Assembly (NCBI GenBank): GCA_963742795.1
Contig: CAVUNL010000031.1
Location: 310,001 to 374,000 of the forward strand
Length of the DNA: 64,000 bases
Reading direction: 5' to 3'
Origin: Palsa-504 sp963742795
GTDB lineage: Bacteria > Actinomycetota > Actinomycetes > Streptosporangiales > Streptosporangiaceae
Position 1 is the stretch's first letter; the number at the start of each line of letters is the position of its first letter. The notes beneath the pieces are model-generated. The model ran no database searches. It worked only from the letters and a program-made list of their open reading frames with translations, and was not told the origin of the DNA. The translations under genes and the position numbers were made by a program. This document shows positions 52,088 through 61,138 of this stretch, piece after piece.

Positions 52088-54208
52088 ATGAGCAGGCTAA
52101 GAAAGATCGCAGAGATTCCGGCCGGAAGCTGGACCAAGTGGCTAGTCGTGGGTGTCTGGCTGGTCGTGATCGTGCTCGCTTTCCCGCTGTCATCAAAGCT
52201 CACCGGCGCGGAGAAGAACGACGCCAGTGCCTGGCTGCCCGGCAGCGCGGAGTCGACCAAGGTCCTGGACGTGCAGGCGCACTTCCAGTCGCCCAACGTC
52301 TACCCCGGCGTCGTCATTTACCTGCGCCCCTCGGGCCTGACCGCCACGGACCGGGCCAAGGCGGCCGCCGACGCCCGGATGTTCGCCGGGGTGCATAACG
52401 TCGTGCCTGGCTCGGTGATAGGCCCGATCCCGTCGGCGGACGGCAAGGCCCTCGAGACCATCCTCAAGGTCGACCTGGGCACGCAGGGCTGGGCCGGCGC
52501 GTCCAAGGCCGTCGATGCCATTCGCGCGATCACCAATTCGAACGCGAACGGCCTGGTCTCTCACATCACCGGCCCCCTCGGGAACGCGGCCGACAACAAC
52601 AACGTGTTCAAGGGCATCGACGGCACGCTGCTGTATACCGCCCTGGCGGTCGTCATCGTGATCTTGCTGATCACCTACCGAAGCCCGGTGCTGTGGCTGC
52701 TGCCGGTGATCTCGTCCGGGGTAGCGCTGATCACCGCCGAAGCGGTGATCTACCTTCTCGCCGTCCACGCCGGCCTCGTGGTCAACGCGCAGAGCGCCGG
52801 CATCTTGCAGGTGCTGGTCTTCGGCGCGAGCACGGACTACGCGCTGCTGATCGTCGCGCGGTACCGGGAGGAACTGCGCCGCCACGACCGCCGTCACGAG
52901 GCGATGGCCGAGGCGCTGCGGCGCGCGGGCCCGGCCATCATCGCCAGCGGTTCCGCCGTCATCGTGGCGCTGCTGACGCTGTTCGCCGCGGAACTGAACT
53001 CGACGAAGAGCCTGGGGCCGGTGCTGGCCATCGGCGTTGCCGTCGGCATGCTCGCCATGCTCACCCTGCTGCCGGCCCTGCTGGTGATCTTCCCCCGGGG
53101 TGTCTTCTGGCCGTACCGGCCTAGCTATGGCTCGGCCGAGCCGACGGCCCGGGGGATATGGGCGCACGTCGGCTGGAGCATCGCTCCCCGGCCGCGGCTG
53201 GTATGGATCACCACCGCCGTGGTCCTGGGCATCATGGCGCTCGGCCTGACCGGCCTGAAGGCCCACGGCCTGACCGCCGCGCAAGGCTTCCGCGGACACC
53301 CAGATTCGGTCATCGGCGAGACCGTGCTCGCCCAGCACTTCCCCGCGGGCGCGGGCGAGCCCGTCATCGTAATCGGCAACCCGAGCGCGGCGGCCCCGCT
53401 GCGGTCCGCCTTCGCCGCCACCCCGGGGATCGCCAGCGTGACGCCGCCGGCGGTCCTTGCGGGCCATGCCTACCTCGAGGGCACGCTGACCGCGCCGCCC
53501 GACAGCCAGGCCGCGTACGACACCATCGACCGGGTGCGCGCCGCGGTGCACGCGGTTCCTGGCGCCGACGCCCTAGTCGGCGGCACCACCGCGATCAACC
53601 TGGACGTGGAGCGGGCGTCCGCGCACGACCGTAACCTGATCATTCCGCTCATCCTCGTCGTGGTGCTGATCATCCTGGGGCTGTTGTTGCGGGCGCTGGT
53701 AGCGCCGTTGATCCTGACCGCCACGGTGGTGCTCTCATTCGCCGCCGCCCTCGGCGTCAGCGCCTTCTTCTTCAACCACGTGTTCGGGTTCGGCGGCGCG
53801 GACACCGCGTTCCCCCTGTTCGTGTTCGTGTTCCTCGTCGCCCTGGGCATCGACTACAACATCTTCCTGATGACCCGGGTACGAGAGGAGGCAATCAGGC
53901 GCGACGCCCGACGCGGCGCACTCGCCGGGCTCGCCGCCACCGGCGGGGTGATCACATCGGCCGGCTTCGTGCTGGCCGGCACGTTCGCCGCCCTGGCCAC
54001 GATCCCGGCCACGTTCCTGACCGAACTGGGTTTCGCGGTCGCGTTCGGCATCCTGCTCGACACGATCATCGTCCGGTCCGTGCTCGTTACGGCGCTGAAC
54101 CTGGACATCGGCCGGTGGATGTGGTGGCCAAGCAAGCTGGCGCAAAAACCCGATCCGCCCGCCAGCGAACTGACCCAGGAGCGCGCCGCCGCCGCAGTAG
54201 GAGGCTGA
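52088..54208 (+). CDS. MMPL/RND-family transporter
   Basis: 706 residues from ATG 52088, with GGGGAG at 52077-52082. Two halves, each with one membrane helix, a large extracytoplasmic domain and a block of five helices. Conserved RND residues are seen in GASTDYALLIVARYREELRR (first half) and VALGIDYNIFLMTRVREEA (second half), where the Asp-Tyr pair relays protons. Actinobacterial members export lipids, siderophores or drugs, driven by the proton gradient. Substrate unknown. A GC hairpin follows the gene, so it is a single-gene unit. Confidence 0.92.
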   Translation: MSRLRKIAEIPAGSWTKWLVVGVWLVVIVLAFPLSSKLTGAEKNDASAWLPGSAESTKVLDVQAHFQSPNVYPGVVIYLRPSGLTATDRAKAAADARMFAGVHNVVPGSVIGPIPSADGKALETILKVDLGTQGWAGASKAVDAIRAITNSNANGLVSHITGPLGNAADNNNVFKGIDGTLLYTALAVVIVILLITYRSPVLWLLPVISSGVALITAEAVIYLLAVHAGLVVNAQSAGILQVLVFGASTDYALLIVARYREELRRHDRRHEAMAEALRRAGPAIIASGSAVIVALLTLFAAELNSTKSLGPVLAIGVAVGMLAMLTLLPALLVIFPRGVFWPYRPSYGSAEPTARGIWAHVGWSIAPRPRLVWITTAVVLGIMALGLTGLKAHGLTAAQGFRGHPDSVIGETVLAQHFPAGAGEPVIVIGNPSAAAPLRSAFAATPGIASVTPPAVLAGHAYLEGTLTAPPDSQAAYDTIDRVRAAVHAVPGADALVGGTTAINLDVERASAHDRNLIIPLILVVVLIILGLLLRALVAPLILTATVVLSFAAALGVSAFFFNHVFGFGGADTAFPLFVFVFLVALGIDYNIFLMTRVREEAIRRDARRGALAGLAATGGVITSAGFVLAGTFAALATIPATFLTELGFAVAFGILLDTIIVRSVLVTALNLDIGRWMWWPSKLAQKPDPPASELTQERAAAAVGG

Positions 54209-54224
54209 TCCGGCGGCCGTAACA

Positions 54225-54269
54225 GCCGCTCGTCCGTCCGGGGACCGTCATCCGGGACGGACGAGCGGC
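54225..54269 (+). terminator. Hairpin terminator after the MMPL gene
   Basis: GCCGCTCGTCCGTCC (54225-54239) and GGACGGACGAGCGGC (54255-54269) form a perfect 15-bp stem with a 15-base loop and no T tract, 16 bases after the stop codon. Confidence 0.75.
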
Positions 54270-54278
54270 CCGCCGCGG

Positions 54279-54319
54279 AATCCGTACCGGCATCCGTGAT
54301 TCCCCCGATACCCAGCCGG
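54279..54319 (+). repeat. 41-base repeat, copy 2, upstream of the ABC importer
   Basis: Second copy of the element at 51963-52003 in the same orientation (37 of 41 identical). It ends 95 bases before the ATP-binding-protein start, a spacing close to that of copy 1. Confidence 0.85.
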
Positions 54320-54414
54320 CTGGGCGAGGCTGTCCGCCAGGAGAACCGGCGAGGACGCCGGATCCGCGGCCGGCCGGATTGCAGGCCTGGTTGAACCGTG
54401 GTACAACCACCGGA

Positions 54415-55524
54415 ATGATCACTGTCCCGGGTCCTGCGCAGCCCGCCGCTGCAGGTGATCAGGCTGCCGCGGCACCAGCGGTCCGTGTCGAAGGACTCCG
54501 GAAGCGGTACGGCGACGTGACCGCGCTGGCCGGCGTCGACCTCGCCGTGCGGGCGGGCGAGTTCTTCACGCTGCTGGGCCCTTCCGGATCGGGGAAGACG
54601 ACCCTGCTGCGGCTGATCGCGGGGTTCGAGCGCCCGGACGGCGGCCGGATCGAGCTCGGCGGCCGCGACGTCACCCGGGTCCCGCCGTATGCCCGGGACG
54701 TCAACACGGTGTTCCAGGACTACGCGCTGTTCCCGCACATGACGGTCGCCCAGAACATCGAGTACGGCCTGAGGGTCCGGCACGTGCCCAAGGCGCAGCG
54801 GCGCGAACGGGTGAGCAGGGCGCTGGACATGGTCCGTCTGCCCGGGCTCGGGTCACGCAAGCCGGCGCAGCTCTCCGGCGGCCAGCGCCAGCGCGTGGCG
54901 CTCGCCCGGGCCATCGTCAACGAGCCTCAGGTGCTGCTGCTCGACGAGCCGCTCGGCGCACTCGACCTCAAGCTCCGCCAGGAGATGCAGCTCGAGCTGC
55001 TCCGGGTTCAGCATGAGGTCGGCATCACCTTCGTCTATGTCACTCACGACCAGGAAGAGGCGCTGACGATGAGCGACCGCATCGCAGTGCTGAACCACGG
55101 GACCATCGAGCAGATCGGCGTCCCGGTCGAGGTCTACGAGCAGCCGGGGACGGCCTTCGTAGCGGGGTTCATCGGCGTCTCTAACCTGATCGAGCGAGAG
55201 GGCCACCAGATCACCGTCCGGCCCGAGAAGATCACCCTGCTCGGGGACGGCGAACCGGACCCGCCCGGCACGCACGTAGAGTCCGGCCGGGTCCAGGATG
55301 TCATCTACGCGGGCGTTCTCACCCGCTATGTCGTCGACCTGGATGGAGGCGGTGAGCTGGTGGTCAGCCGCCAGAACACGGAGGCTCCGGTGCTCAGGCA
55401 CGACGCCCGCCAAGGCGGTGCGCCCACCGCCCGCGAGGGCGGTACGCCCGTCGGCCGGGGCGATCGAGTCCGCATCGCCTGGCGGACCGAGCAGGCATTC
55501 ATGATTCCGAACGAACCCAGTTAG
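54415..55524 (+). CDS. potA: Spermidine/putrescine-type ABC transporter, ATP-binding protein
   Basis: 369 residues from ATG 54415. Walker A GPSGSGKT at 55-62, Q-loop VFQDYALFPHMTV, signature LSGGQRQR, Walker B VLLLDEPLGALD and the switch His in YVTHDQEEALTMSD. The C-terminal part (about 245-369) is a TOBE-type regulatory domain (ITVRPEKITLL) with a Gly/Ala/Thr-rich insert. It powers uptake by the two permeases encoded downstream. An inverted repeat GTGGT-ACA-ACCAC lies immediately before the start and may be an operator. First gene of the four-gene importer operon. Confidence 0.93.
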   Translation: MITVPGPAQPAAAGDQAAAAPAVRVEGLRKRYGDVTALAGVDLAVRAGEFFTLLGPSGSGKTTLLRLIAGFERPDGGRIELGGRDVTRVPPYARDVNTVFQDYALFPHMTVAQNIEYGLRVRHVPKAQRRERVSRALDMVRLPGLGSRKPAQLSGGQRQRVALARAIVNEPQVLLLDEPLGALDLKLRQEMQLELLRVQHEVGITFVYVTHDQEEALTMSDRIAVLNHGTIEQIGVPVEVYEQPGTAFVAGFIGVSNLIEREGHQITVRPEKITLLGDGEPDPPGTHVESGRVQDVIYAGVLTRYVVDLDGGGELVVSRQNTEAPVLRHDARQGGAPTAREGGTPVGRGDRVRIAWRTEQAFMIPNEPS

Positions 55525-55550
55525 GGCCCGAACTCCGGGGAGGGATATCC

Positions 55551-56795
55551 ATGATGACAACCAGGGCGCGGATCTCGCCACGTGCCATGAAGATCACACT
55601 CGGACTTGCTGTCACATCTCTAGTCGCGGCCGGCTGCGGGAGCAGCGGCAGCAGTAGCAGCAGCGGCAGCACCAATAGCTCGCAGGGCACAGGCACCGGC
55701 ACGGCCGGGCTGACGGTGCCCACGGCGAATCTTCCGGTCCTGCAGAAGGTCGGGCCGGGCGAAGGCCAGCTCAACCTCATCGCCTGGGAAGGCTACCTGC
55801 AGCCTCAGTGGGTGAAACCGTTCGAGCAGCAGACCGGATGCCAGGTGAACGCGAAGTACGCGGGCAGCTCGGATGAGATGGTCGCGCTGATGAAGAACGG
55901 CGGCGGCGGCCAGTACGACATGGTGTCCTCGTCAGGCGACGCCGACCTGCGCATCCTGTACGCGGGAGACGCGCACCCGGTGAACATCAACCTGATCCCG
56001 AGCTGGAAGGATTTCTTCCCCGTCTTCAAGTCCCCGCCCTTCAACACCATCAACGGGGTGCACTACGGAGTTTCCCTGCAGTGGGGCCCGAACGTGCTCA
56101 TGTACAGCACGAAGGACTTCCCGACCGCCCCGCCGTCCTGGGACGTCATCTACAACTCGAAGTACAAGGGGCAGGTGACCGTACCCGACAACCCGATCCA
56201 GATCGCCGACGCGGCTCTCTACCTCAAGACCCACCAGCCGTCGCTGGGCATCACCGACCCGTACGAGCTGACCCAGCCTCAGCTCCAGGCGGCGGTGAGC
56301 CTGCTGGCCGGGCAGCGTCCCCTGATCGAGAAGTACTGGGACCTCGCCTCACAGGAGATCTTCGACTTCAAGAACGGCAACGCGATCGTCGGCGCGGGGT
56401 GGCCCTATCAGGTCAGCACCCTCAAGGCTGATCACTTCCCGATCGGCAGCGAGATCCCGAGCGAGGGCGCGACCGGCTGGGCAGACACCTGGATGCTCGC
56501 GGCCAAGGCGCCCCACCCCAACTGCGCCTACATGTGGATGCAGTACATCAGCACCCCGAAGGTCCAGGCCGAGCAGGCCATCAACTACGGCGAGACGCCG
56601 GACAACAGCCTCGCCTGCGGGTATATGGACCAGATGCAGCCGGGGTCGTGCGCGGAATACCACGCCAACGCACCCGCCAGCTACCTGGCCTCGGTCGCGC
56701 TGTGGAAGACGCCGATCGCGACCTGCGACAACGGCAAGCCGGACTGCGAGCCCTACAGCGCATGGGTGTCCGCGTGGAACACGCAGGTCAAGTAA
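55551..56795 (+). CDS. potD: Polyamine-type ABC transporter, substrate-binding lipoprotein
   Basis: 414 residues from ATG 55551, after CGGGGAGGG. A lipoprotein signal with lipobox LVAAGC (Cys near residue 27) is followed by a Ser/Gly linker (SSGSSSSSGSTNSSQGTGTG) and a periplasmic-binding fold: LNLIAWEGYLQPQWVKPFEQQTGCQVNAKYAGSSDEMVALM is typical of PotD/PotF and related proteins. Four extra cysteines near the C-terminus (CAYMWMQY, LACGYM, GSCAEY, TCDNGKPDCE) may form disulfides. It is tethered outside the membrane and delivers ligand to the permeases. Spermidine or putrescine is likely but not proven. Confidence 0.9.
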   Translation: MMTTRARISPRAMKITLGLAVTSLVAAGCGSSGSSSSSGSTNSSQGTGTGTAGLTVPTANLPVLQKVGPGEGQLNLIAWEGYLQPQWVKPFEQQTGCQVNAKYAGSSDEMVALMKNGGGGQYDMVSSSGDADLRILYAGDAHPVNINLIPSWKDFFPVFKSPPFNTINGVHYGVSLQWGPNVLMYSTKDFPTAPPSWDVIYNSKYKGQVTVPDNPIQIADAALYLKTHQPSLGITDPYELTQPQLQAAVSLLAGQRPLIEKYWDLASQEIFDFKNGNAIVGAGWPYQVSTLKADHFPIGSEIPSEGATGWADTWMLAAKAPHPNCAYMWMQYISTPKVQAEQAINYGETPDNSLACGYMDQMQPGSCAEYHANAPASYLASVALWKTPIATCDNGKPDCEPYSAWVSAWNTQVK

Positions 56796-56826
56796 GGGCA
56801 CCGGCCCAGAACCAGGCCGGACGCGG

Positions 56827-57750
56827 ATGACAGCCACCGCGGCTCCGGCCCCGGAGAAACAGGCCAAACAGAACACGACGTGGTCCCGCGTCTCGGCCGC
56901 GCTATGGCGTCGGCCGTGGGCGAGGGCCACCATCCTGCTCACCCCGCCGCTTGCCTGGTTCGTCCTGATCTACCTGGCCTCGCTCGTGGTGCTCCTGATC
57001 ACGGCCTTCTGGCAGATCAACCCGTTCACGACCAACATCGAGCGGGTCTGGAGCCTGGACAACTTCACGACGATCTTCACCAGCCCGGCCTACCGGACCA
57101 TCATCCTGCGGACCGTGGGAATCGCGGCGGCGGTCACCGTAGTCGACGCCGCCGTCGCCTTCCCTTTCGCCTACTTCATGGCCCGGATCGCCTCGCCCCG
57201 GACGAGGACCGCCCTGTTCGTGGCGATCCTGCTACCGCTCTGGGCGAGTTACCTCGCGAAGGTGTACTCCTGGCTGGTGATCTTCACCCACGACGGGATC
57301 CTGGACTGGACCTTGGGCAAGATCGGCCTCAGTCAGGTCCACCTGATCTATACGAACTGGGCCGTGTTCACCGTGTTCTGCTACCTCTGGCTGCCGTTCA
57401 TGATCATCCCGGTGTACGCGGCGCTAGAGCGCATCCCGGCGTCACAGATCGAGGCGTCGCAGGACCTGGGCGGACGGACGTGGCGGACGACGCGGCTGGT
57501 GTTGCTTCCGCTCGCCCTGCCCGGGATCGTGGCCGGGTCGATCTTCACGTTCTCGCTGACCCTCGGGGACTACATCACGCCGCTGCTGGTCGGCGGGACG
57601 AGTGCGGACTTCATCGGCAACATCATCTACTCGAACATCGGGATCGCGAACAACGTGCCCTTCGCCGCCGCCATGGCTTGCATCCCCATTGCCATTATGG
57701 CCGTCTACCTGCTCGGCGCCAGGGCCCTCGGCGCGTTCGAGGCGATCTGA
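56827..57750 (+). CDS. potB: Polyamine-type ABC transporter permease (PotB-like)
   Basis: 307 residues from ATG 56827. A cytoplasmic N-terminus of about 38 residues is followed by six membrane helices. The EAA loop that docks on the ATPase is seen as IEASQDLGGRTWRTTRLVLLPLALPGIVAGS near residue 210. LPLWASYLAKVYSWLVIF is characteristic of PotB/PotH permeases. It forms the membrane channel together with the next gene product, which starts three bases after its stop. Confidence 0.92.
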   Translation: MTATAAPAPEKQAKQNTTWSRVSAALWRRPWARATILLTPPLAWFVLIYLASLVVLLITAFWQINPFTTNIERVWSLDNFTTIFTSPAYRTIILRTVGIAAAVTVVDAAVAFPFAYFMARIASPRTRTALFVAILLPLWASYLAKVYSWLVIFTHDGILDWTLGKIGLSQVHLIYTNWAVFTVFCYLWLPFMIIPVYAALERIPASQIEASQDLGGRTWRTTRLVLLPLALPGIVAGSIFTFSLTLGDYITPLLVGGTSADFIGNIIYSNIGIANNVPFAAAMACIPIAIMAVYLLGARALGAFEAI

Positions 57751-57753
57751 CCC

Positions 57754-58572
57754 ATGGAACCGAAGGCCCTGCGCGTCGCGCTCCGGATCTGGGTCGTGCT
57801 GGTGCTGGCATTTCTGTTCGTCCCGATCGTGCTCATCGTGCTGTACTCGTTCAACCGCTCGAACATCGAGAGCTGGCCCATTGCGGGCTTCTCGCTGCAC
57901 TGGTACTCCGTAGCGTTCCACGACCCCCAGGTGCGCAGCGCGTTCCTCCTGTCGGTCCGGGTCGGGCTGTTCGCGACCGCGCTGGCCCTGCTGCTCGGCT
58001 CCGCCGTCGCGTACGCGCTGCACCAGTTCAGGTTCTTCGGCCGCGAGGCCATCTCGCTCCTGCTCGTGCTGCCGCTCGCCCTGCCCGGAATCATCACCGG
58101 GATCGCGCTGAACTCCTTCTTCTCATTCACCGGGATCCAGCTCGGCACCTTGACCATCATCATCGGGCACACCACGTTCTGCATCGTGGTGGTGTTCAAC
58201 AACCTGATCGCCAGGCTCCGCCGGATGTCGGGATCGCTGGCCGAAGCGTCCATGGATCTCGGCGCACGCGGCTGGCAGACGCTGCGCTTCGTCATGCTCC
58301 CGCTGACCGCGACCGCGCTGGTCTCCGGCGCGCTGCTCGCCTTTGGCCTGTCGTTCGATGAGGTCATCGTCACGGTGTTCACCGCGGGCGCGCAGAACAC
58401 CCTGCCGCTGTGGATCTTCGGCGCCATCCGCCTCGGGCAGCAACTCCCCGAGGTCAACGCCGTGGTATCCATCGTCATCCTGCTGACCATCGTTCCCGTG
58501 GTCCTCGCCGCGCGGCTCGCGGGCGCCGGCGCGGTCACCAGGTCGGCCCGCGCTGTCCCGGTCGGCGAGTAA
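57754..58572 (+). CDS. potC: Polyamine-type ABC transporter permease (PotC-like)
   Basis: 272 residues from ATG 57754. Six membrane helices; the N-terminal segment FLFVPIVLIVLYSFNRSN is a strong PotC/PotI hallmark. The EAA loop is LAEASMDLGARGWQTLRFVMLPLTATALVSG near residue 175. It completes the importer with potA, potD and potB. No polyamine-metabolism genes are in view, so the operon may serve scavenging. Confidence 0.92.
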   Translation: MEPKALRVALRIWVVLVLAFLFVPIVLIVLYSFNRSNIESWPIAGFSLHWYSVAFHDPQVRSAFLLSVRVGLFATALALLLGSAVAYALHQFRFFGREAISLLLVLPLALPGIITGIALNSFFSFTGIQLGTLTIIIGHTTFCIVVVFNNLIARLRRMSGSLAEASMDLGARGWQTLRFVMLPLTATALVSGALLAFGLSFDEVIVTVFTAGAQNTLPLWIFGAIRLGQQLPEVNAVVSIVILLTIVPVVLAARLAGAGAVTRSARAVPVGE

Positions 58573-58662
58573 GGATAGCGGGCCGTCGGGCGCCCGAGCG
58601 CCTCTCCCTGGCCGTCCGCCCCGCGCCGGGTGGTCACCCGATCACGGCCGGGTGGCCAGCTT

Positions 58663-58698
58663 GGAGAATCCCCGTCGTTCACGGCGGGGAAGTCGTCA
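58663..58698 (+). mobile_element. Relic end of an IS200/IS605-family element (hairpin)
   Basis: GGAGAAT precedes an 8-bp hairpin (CCCCGTCG 58670-58677, loop TTCA, CGGCGGGG 58682-58689) that is followed by AAGTCGTCA. This arrangement closely resembles the right-end structure of actinobacterial IS200/IS605 (TnpB-type) elements as I remember them. No transposase or tnpB gene is in the window, so it would be a solo end. A plain terminator for potC is the alternative. Confidence 0.45.
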
Positions 58699-58728
58699 GA
58701 TGTCGTAACCGCCTGGTAGCAATGAAGC

Positions 58729-60889
58729 GTGACCGACACAGACCGACCGGTACCGGAGCGGAACGACCAAGGGCTGCGCGACGAGGCCGAACGGCACTTG
58801 CGTGCGCTGGCCGGCGACCACGCACGGCTGCGCGACGACCAGTGGACGGCGATCAGCGCCCTGGTCGCCGCCCGGCGCCGGGCGCTGGTGGTGCAGCGCA
58901 CCGGGTGGGGGAAGTCGGCGGTGTACTTCGTCGCGACGGCGCTGCTGCGGGCGCGCGGTGCCGGGCCGACGGTGATCGTGTCGCCGCTGCTCGCGCTCAT
59001 GCGCAACCAGGTCGAGGCGGCGGGCCGGGCCGGGATCCACGCACGCACGATCAACTCCTCCAACACGCAGGAGTGGGACGAGGTCTACGCGGAGGTCGCG
59101 GACGGCCAGGCCGACGTGCTGCTGGTCAGCCCCGAACGCCTGAACAACCCTGGCTTCCGCGACCAGGTGCTGCCGAAGCTCACCGCCGCGGCGGGCCTGA
59201 TCGTGATCGATGAGGCACACTGCATCTCCGACTGGGGCCACGACTTCCGCCCCGACTACCGGCGGATCCGGACGCTGCTGCAAGCTCTTCCACCGGGAAT
59301 CCCGGTGCTGGCGACCACCGCGACCGCGAACGCCCGGGTCACCCGTGACGTCGCCGAGCAACTCGGCGCGGGCCAAGACCCAGACGACGTCCTCGTGCTG
59401 CGTGGCCCGCTGGACCGGGAGTCGCTGCACCTCGCGGTGGTGAGCCTGCCGACCGCCCACCAGCGGCTCGCCTGGCTGGCGGCCCGGCTCGCCGACGGCG
59501 GCTTGCCGGGATCCGGGATCATCTACACGCTGACGGTCGCCGCGGCGCACGAGACGGCGGCGTTCCTCCGCGACCAGGGAATCGACGTCGTCGCGTACAG
59601 CGGCCGCGACGACCAGGCGCAGCGCCTCCAGGCCGAAGACGACCTGCTGGCCAACCGGGTCAAGGCGCTGGTGGCGACCAGCGCACTGGGCATGGGTTTC
59701 GACAAGCCCGACCTGGGGTTCGTGGTCCACCTCGGTGCCCCGCAGTCCCCGGTCGCTTACTACCAGCAGATCGGCCGGGCCGGGCGGGCCGTGGCCAATG
59801 CGGAGGTGATCCTGCTCCCCGGTCGCGAGGACCGTGACATCTGGGCGTACTTCGCCTCGCTCGCGTTCCCGCCCGAGTACCAGGTCCGGGCGACACTCGC
59901 CGCACTCGCCGACGCTGGCCGGCCGCTGTCCGTCACCGCGCTGGAGACCCGGATCGACCTGTCCCGGGGCCGGCTGGAGTCCATGCTCAAGGTGCTCGAC
60001 GTCGACGGCGCGGTGCGCCGCACCGGCGGCGGCTGGGACGCCACCGGTCGGGCGTGGACCTACGACCAAGAGCGGTATCAGCGGGTTGGTCAGGAGCGGA
60101 TCCGCGAACAGCAGTCCATGCTGGCCTACCAGGCGACCGATGCCTGCCGGATGGAGTACCTGCGCCGCGAGCTCGACGACCCGGAGGCGGCCCGCTGCGG
60201 CCGCTGCGACAACTGCACTGGCCGGGAGCCGGACCAGCAAGTCCCGCAGGTCGGCGCGGACGCGGCCCGGCAGCGGCTGCTCCGCCCCGGCGTCGGGGTC
60301 GAGCCGCGGCGGATGTGGCCGCCAGGGCTGAAGGACCTGGGGATCTCCGGCGCTTCCGGCAAGATCCCCGCGGACTGTACGGCCGAGCCGGGCCGCGCGC
60401 TCGGCCGCCTCACCGACATCGGCTGGGGAACCACCCTGCGGGCGCTGTTCGCCGACGAGGCTCCCGACGGGCCGGTCACGGACCAGCTCACCGACGCGGT
60501 GGTCAAAGTCCTTGCCGCCTGGGACTGGAGCCAGCGCCCGGCGGGCATTGTCACCGTGCCGTCGCGCACCAGGCCCGTCCTGATCACGAGCCTCGGCCAG
60601 CGGATTGCGCAGGTCGGCAGGCTGCCCTACCTCGGCTCGCTCGGCTACGCCAGCCCCGACGGCCCCGGGCCGCGCCGGCACAATAGCGCCCAGCGGCTGC
60701 GCTCGCTGTGGCACGCGTTCACCGTCCCGGACGACCTTCGCGAGGCACTCAGCCGGCCCGCCGGTCCGCTCCTACTCATCGACGACCGCATCGAGACCGG
60801 CTGGACCATGACCATCGCGGCCAAGCAGCTCCGGGAGGCCAGGCGCCCCCGCGGTCCTCCCGCTAGCCTTCGCCGTCACCACCGGCTGA
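58729..60889 (+). CDS. RecQ-family DNA helicase with C-terminal phosphoribosyltransferase-like domain (late frame break)
   Basis: GTG 58729; TAGCAA at 58717-58722 suggests a leaderless message. Helicase motifs: ARLRDDQWTAISALVAARR, VVQRTGWGKSAVYF (motif I, with GWGKS for GxGKS), VIDEAHCISDWGHDFRPDY, TTATANARVTRDV, ATSALGMGFDKPDL and QIGRAGRA. The RecQ zinc site is C...RCGRCDNC near residues 477-501. The C-terminal 200 residues, with LLIDDRIETGWTMTIAAKQL, have the PRPP-loop form of phosphoribosyltransferases, a known addition in actinobacterial RecQ proteins. The end APAVLPLAFAVTTG is reached only by dropping one base near 60841, giving about 719 residues; otherwise the frame runs on to 61059. 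Confidence 0.85.
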
Positions 60890-60975
60890 GGCCACATTTC
60901 GGCTTCCGGGTCAGCGGTAACACTCCTGAAACACGCAGACCAGATAATGAACTCGGCGAAACAGGGAGGCAAGGT

Positions 60976-61059
60976 ATGGACTGGCTGATAGCGGGCGTGT
61001 TGCTGGTGCTCATCGTGACGACGCTGGTCAGGCTCAAGAAGGCCGAACGCCGGCCGTAA
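60976..61059 (+). CDS. Very small single-pass membrane protein
   Basis: 27 residues: MDWLIAGVLLVLIVTTLVRL plus a basic tail KKAERRP. AGGGAGG at 60963-60969 is six bases before ATG 60976, one of the best ribosome sites in the window. The hydrophobic helix followed by a positive tail predicts N-out/C-in insertion. The same codons are in frame with the unrepaired end of the helicase gene, so a fused tail is the alternative, but the strong ribosome site favours a separate peptide. Function unknown. Confidence 0.55.
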   Translation: MDWLIAGVLLVLIVTTLVRLKKAERRP

Positions 61060-61138
61060 CCGGGCCTAGAGACGAGGCTAGTCATTCGGTTGTGTGCCGT
61101 GATGAAGTGGAACCAGTTCTCACGGAAGGCGCCGGGCC

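Noticed and set aside
51963..54319. The pair of 41-base repeats as target-site or terminal repeats of a transposon carrying the MMPL gene
   Set aside because: Too long for target duplications, same orientation, and no transposase between them; a shared upstream element fits better.
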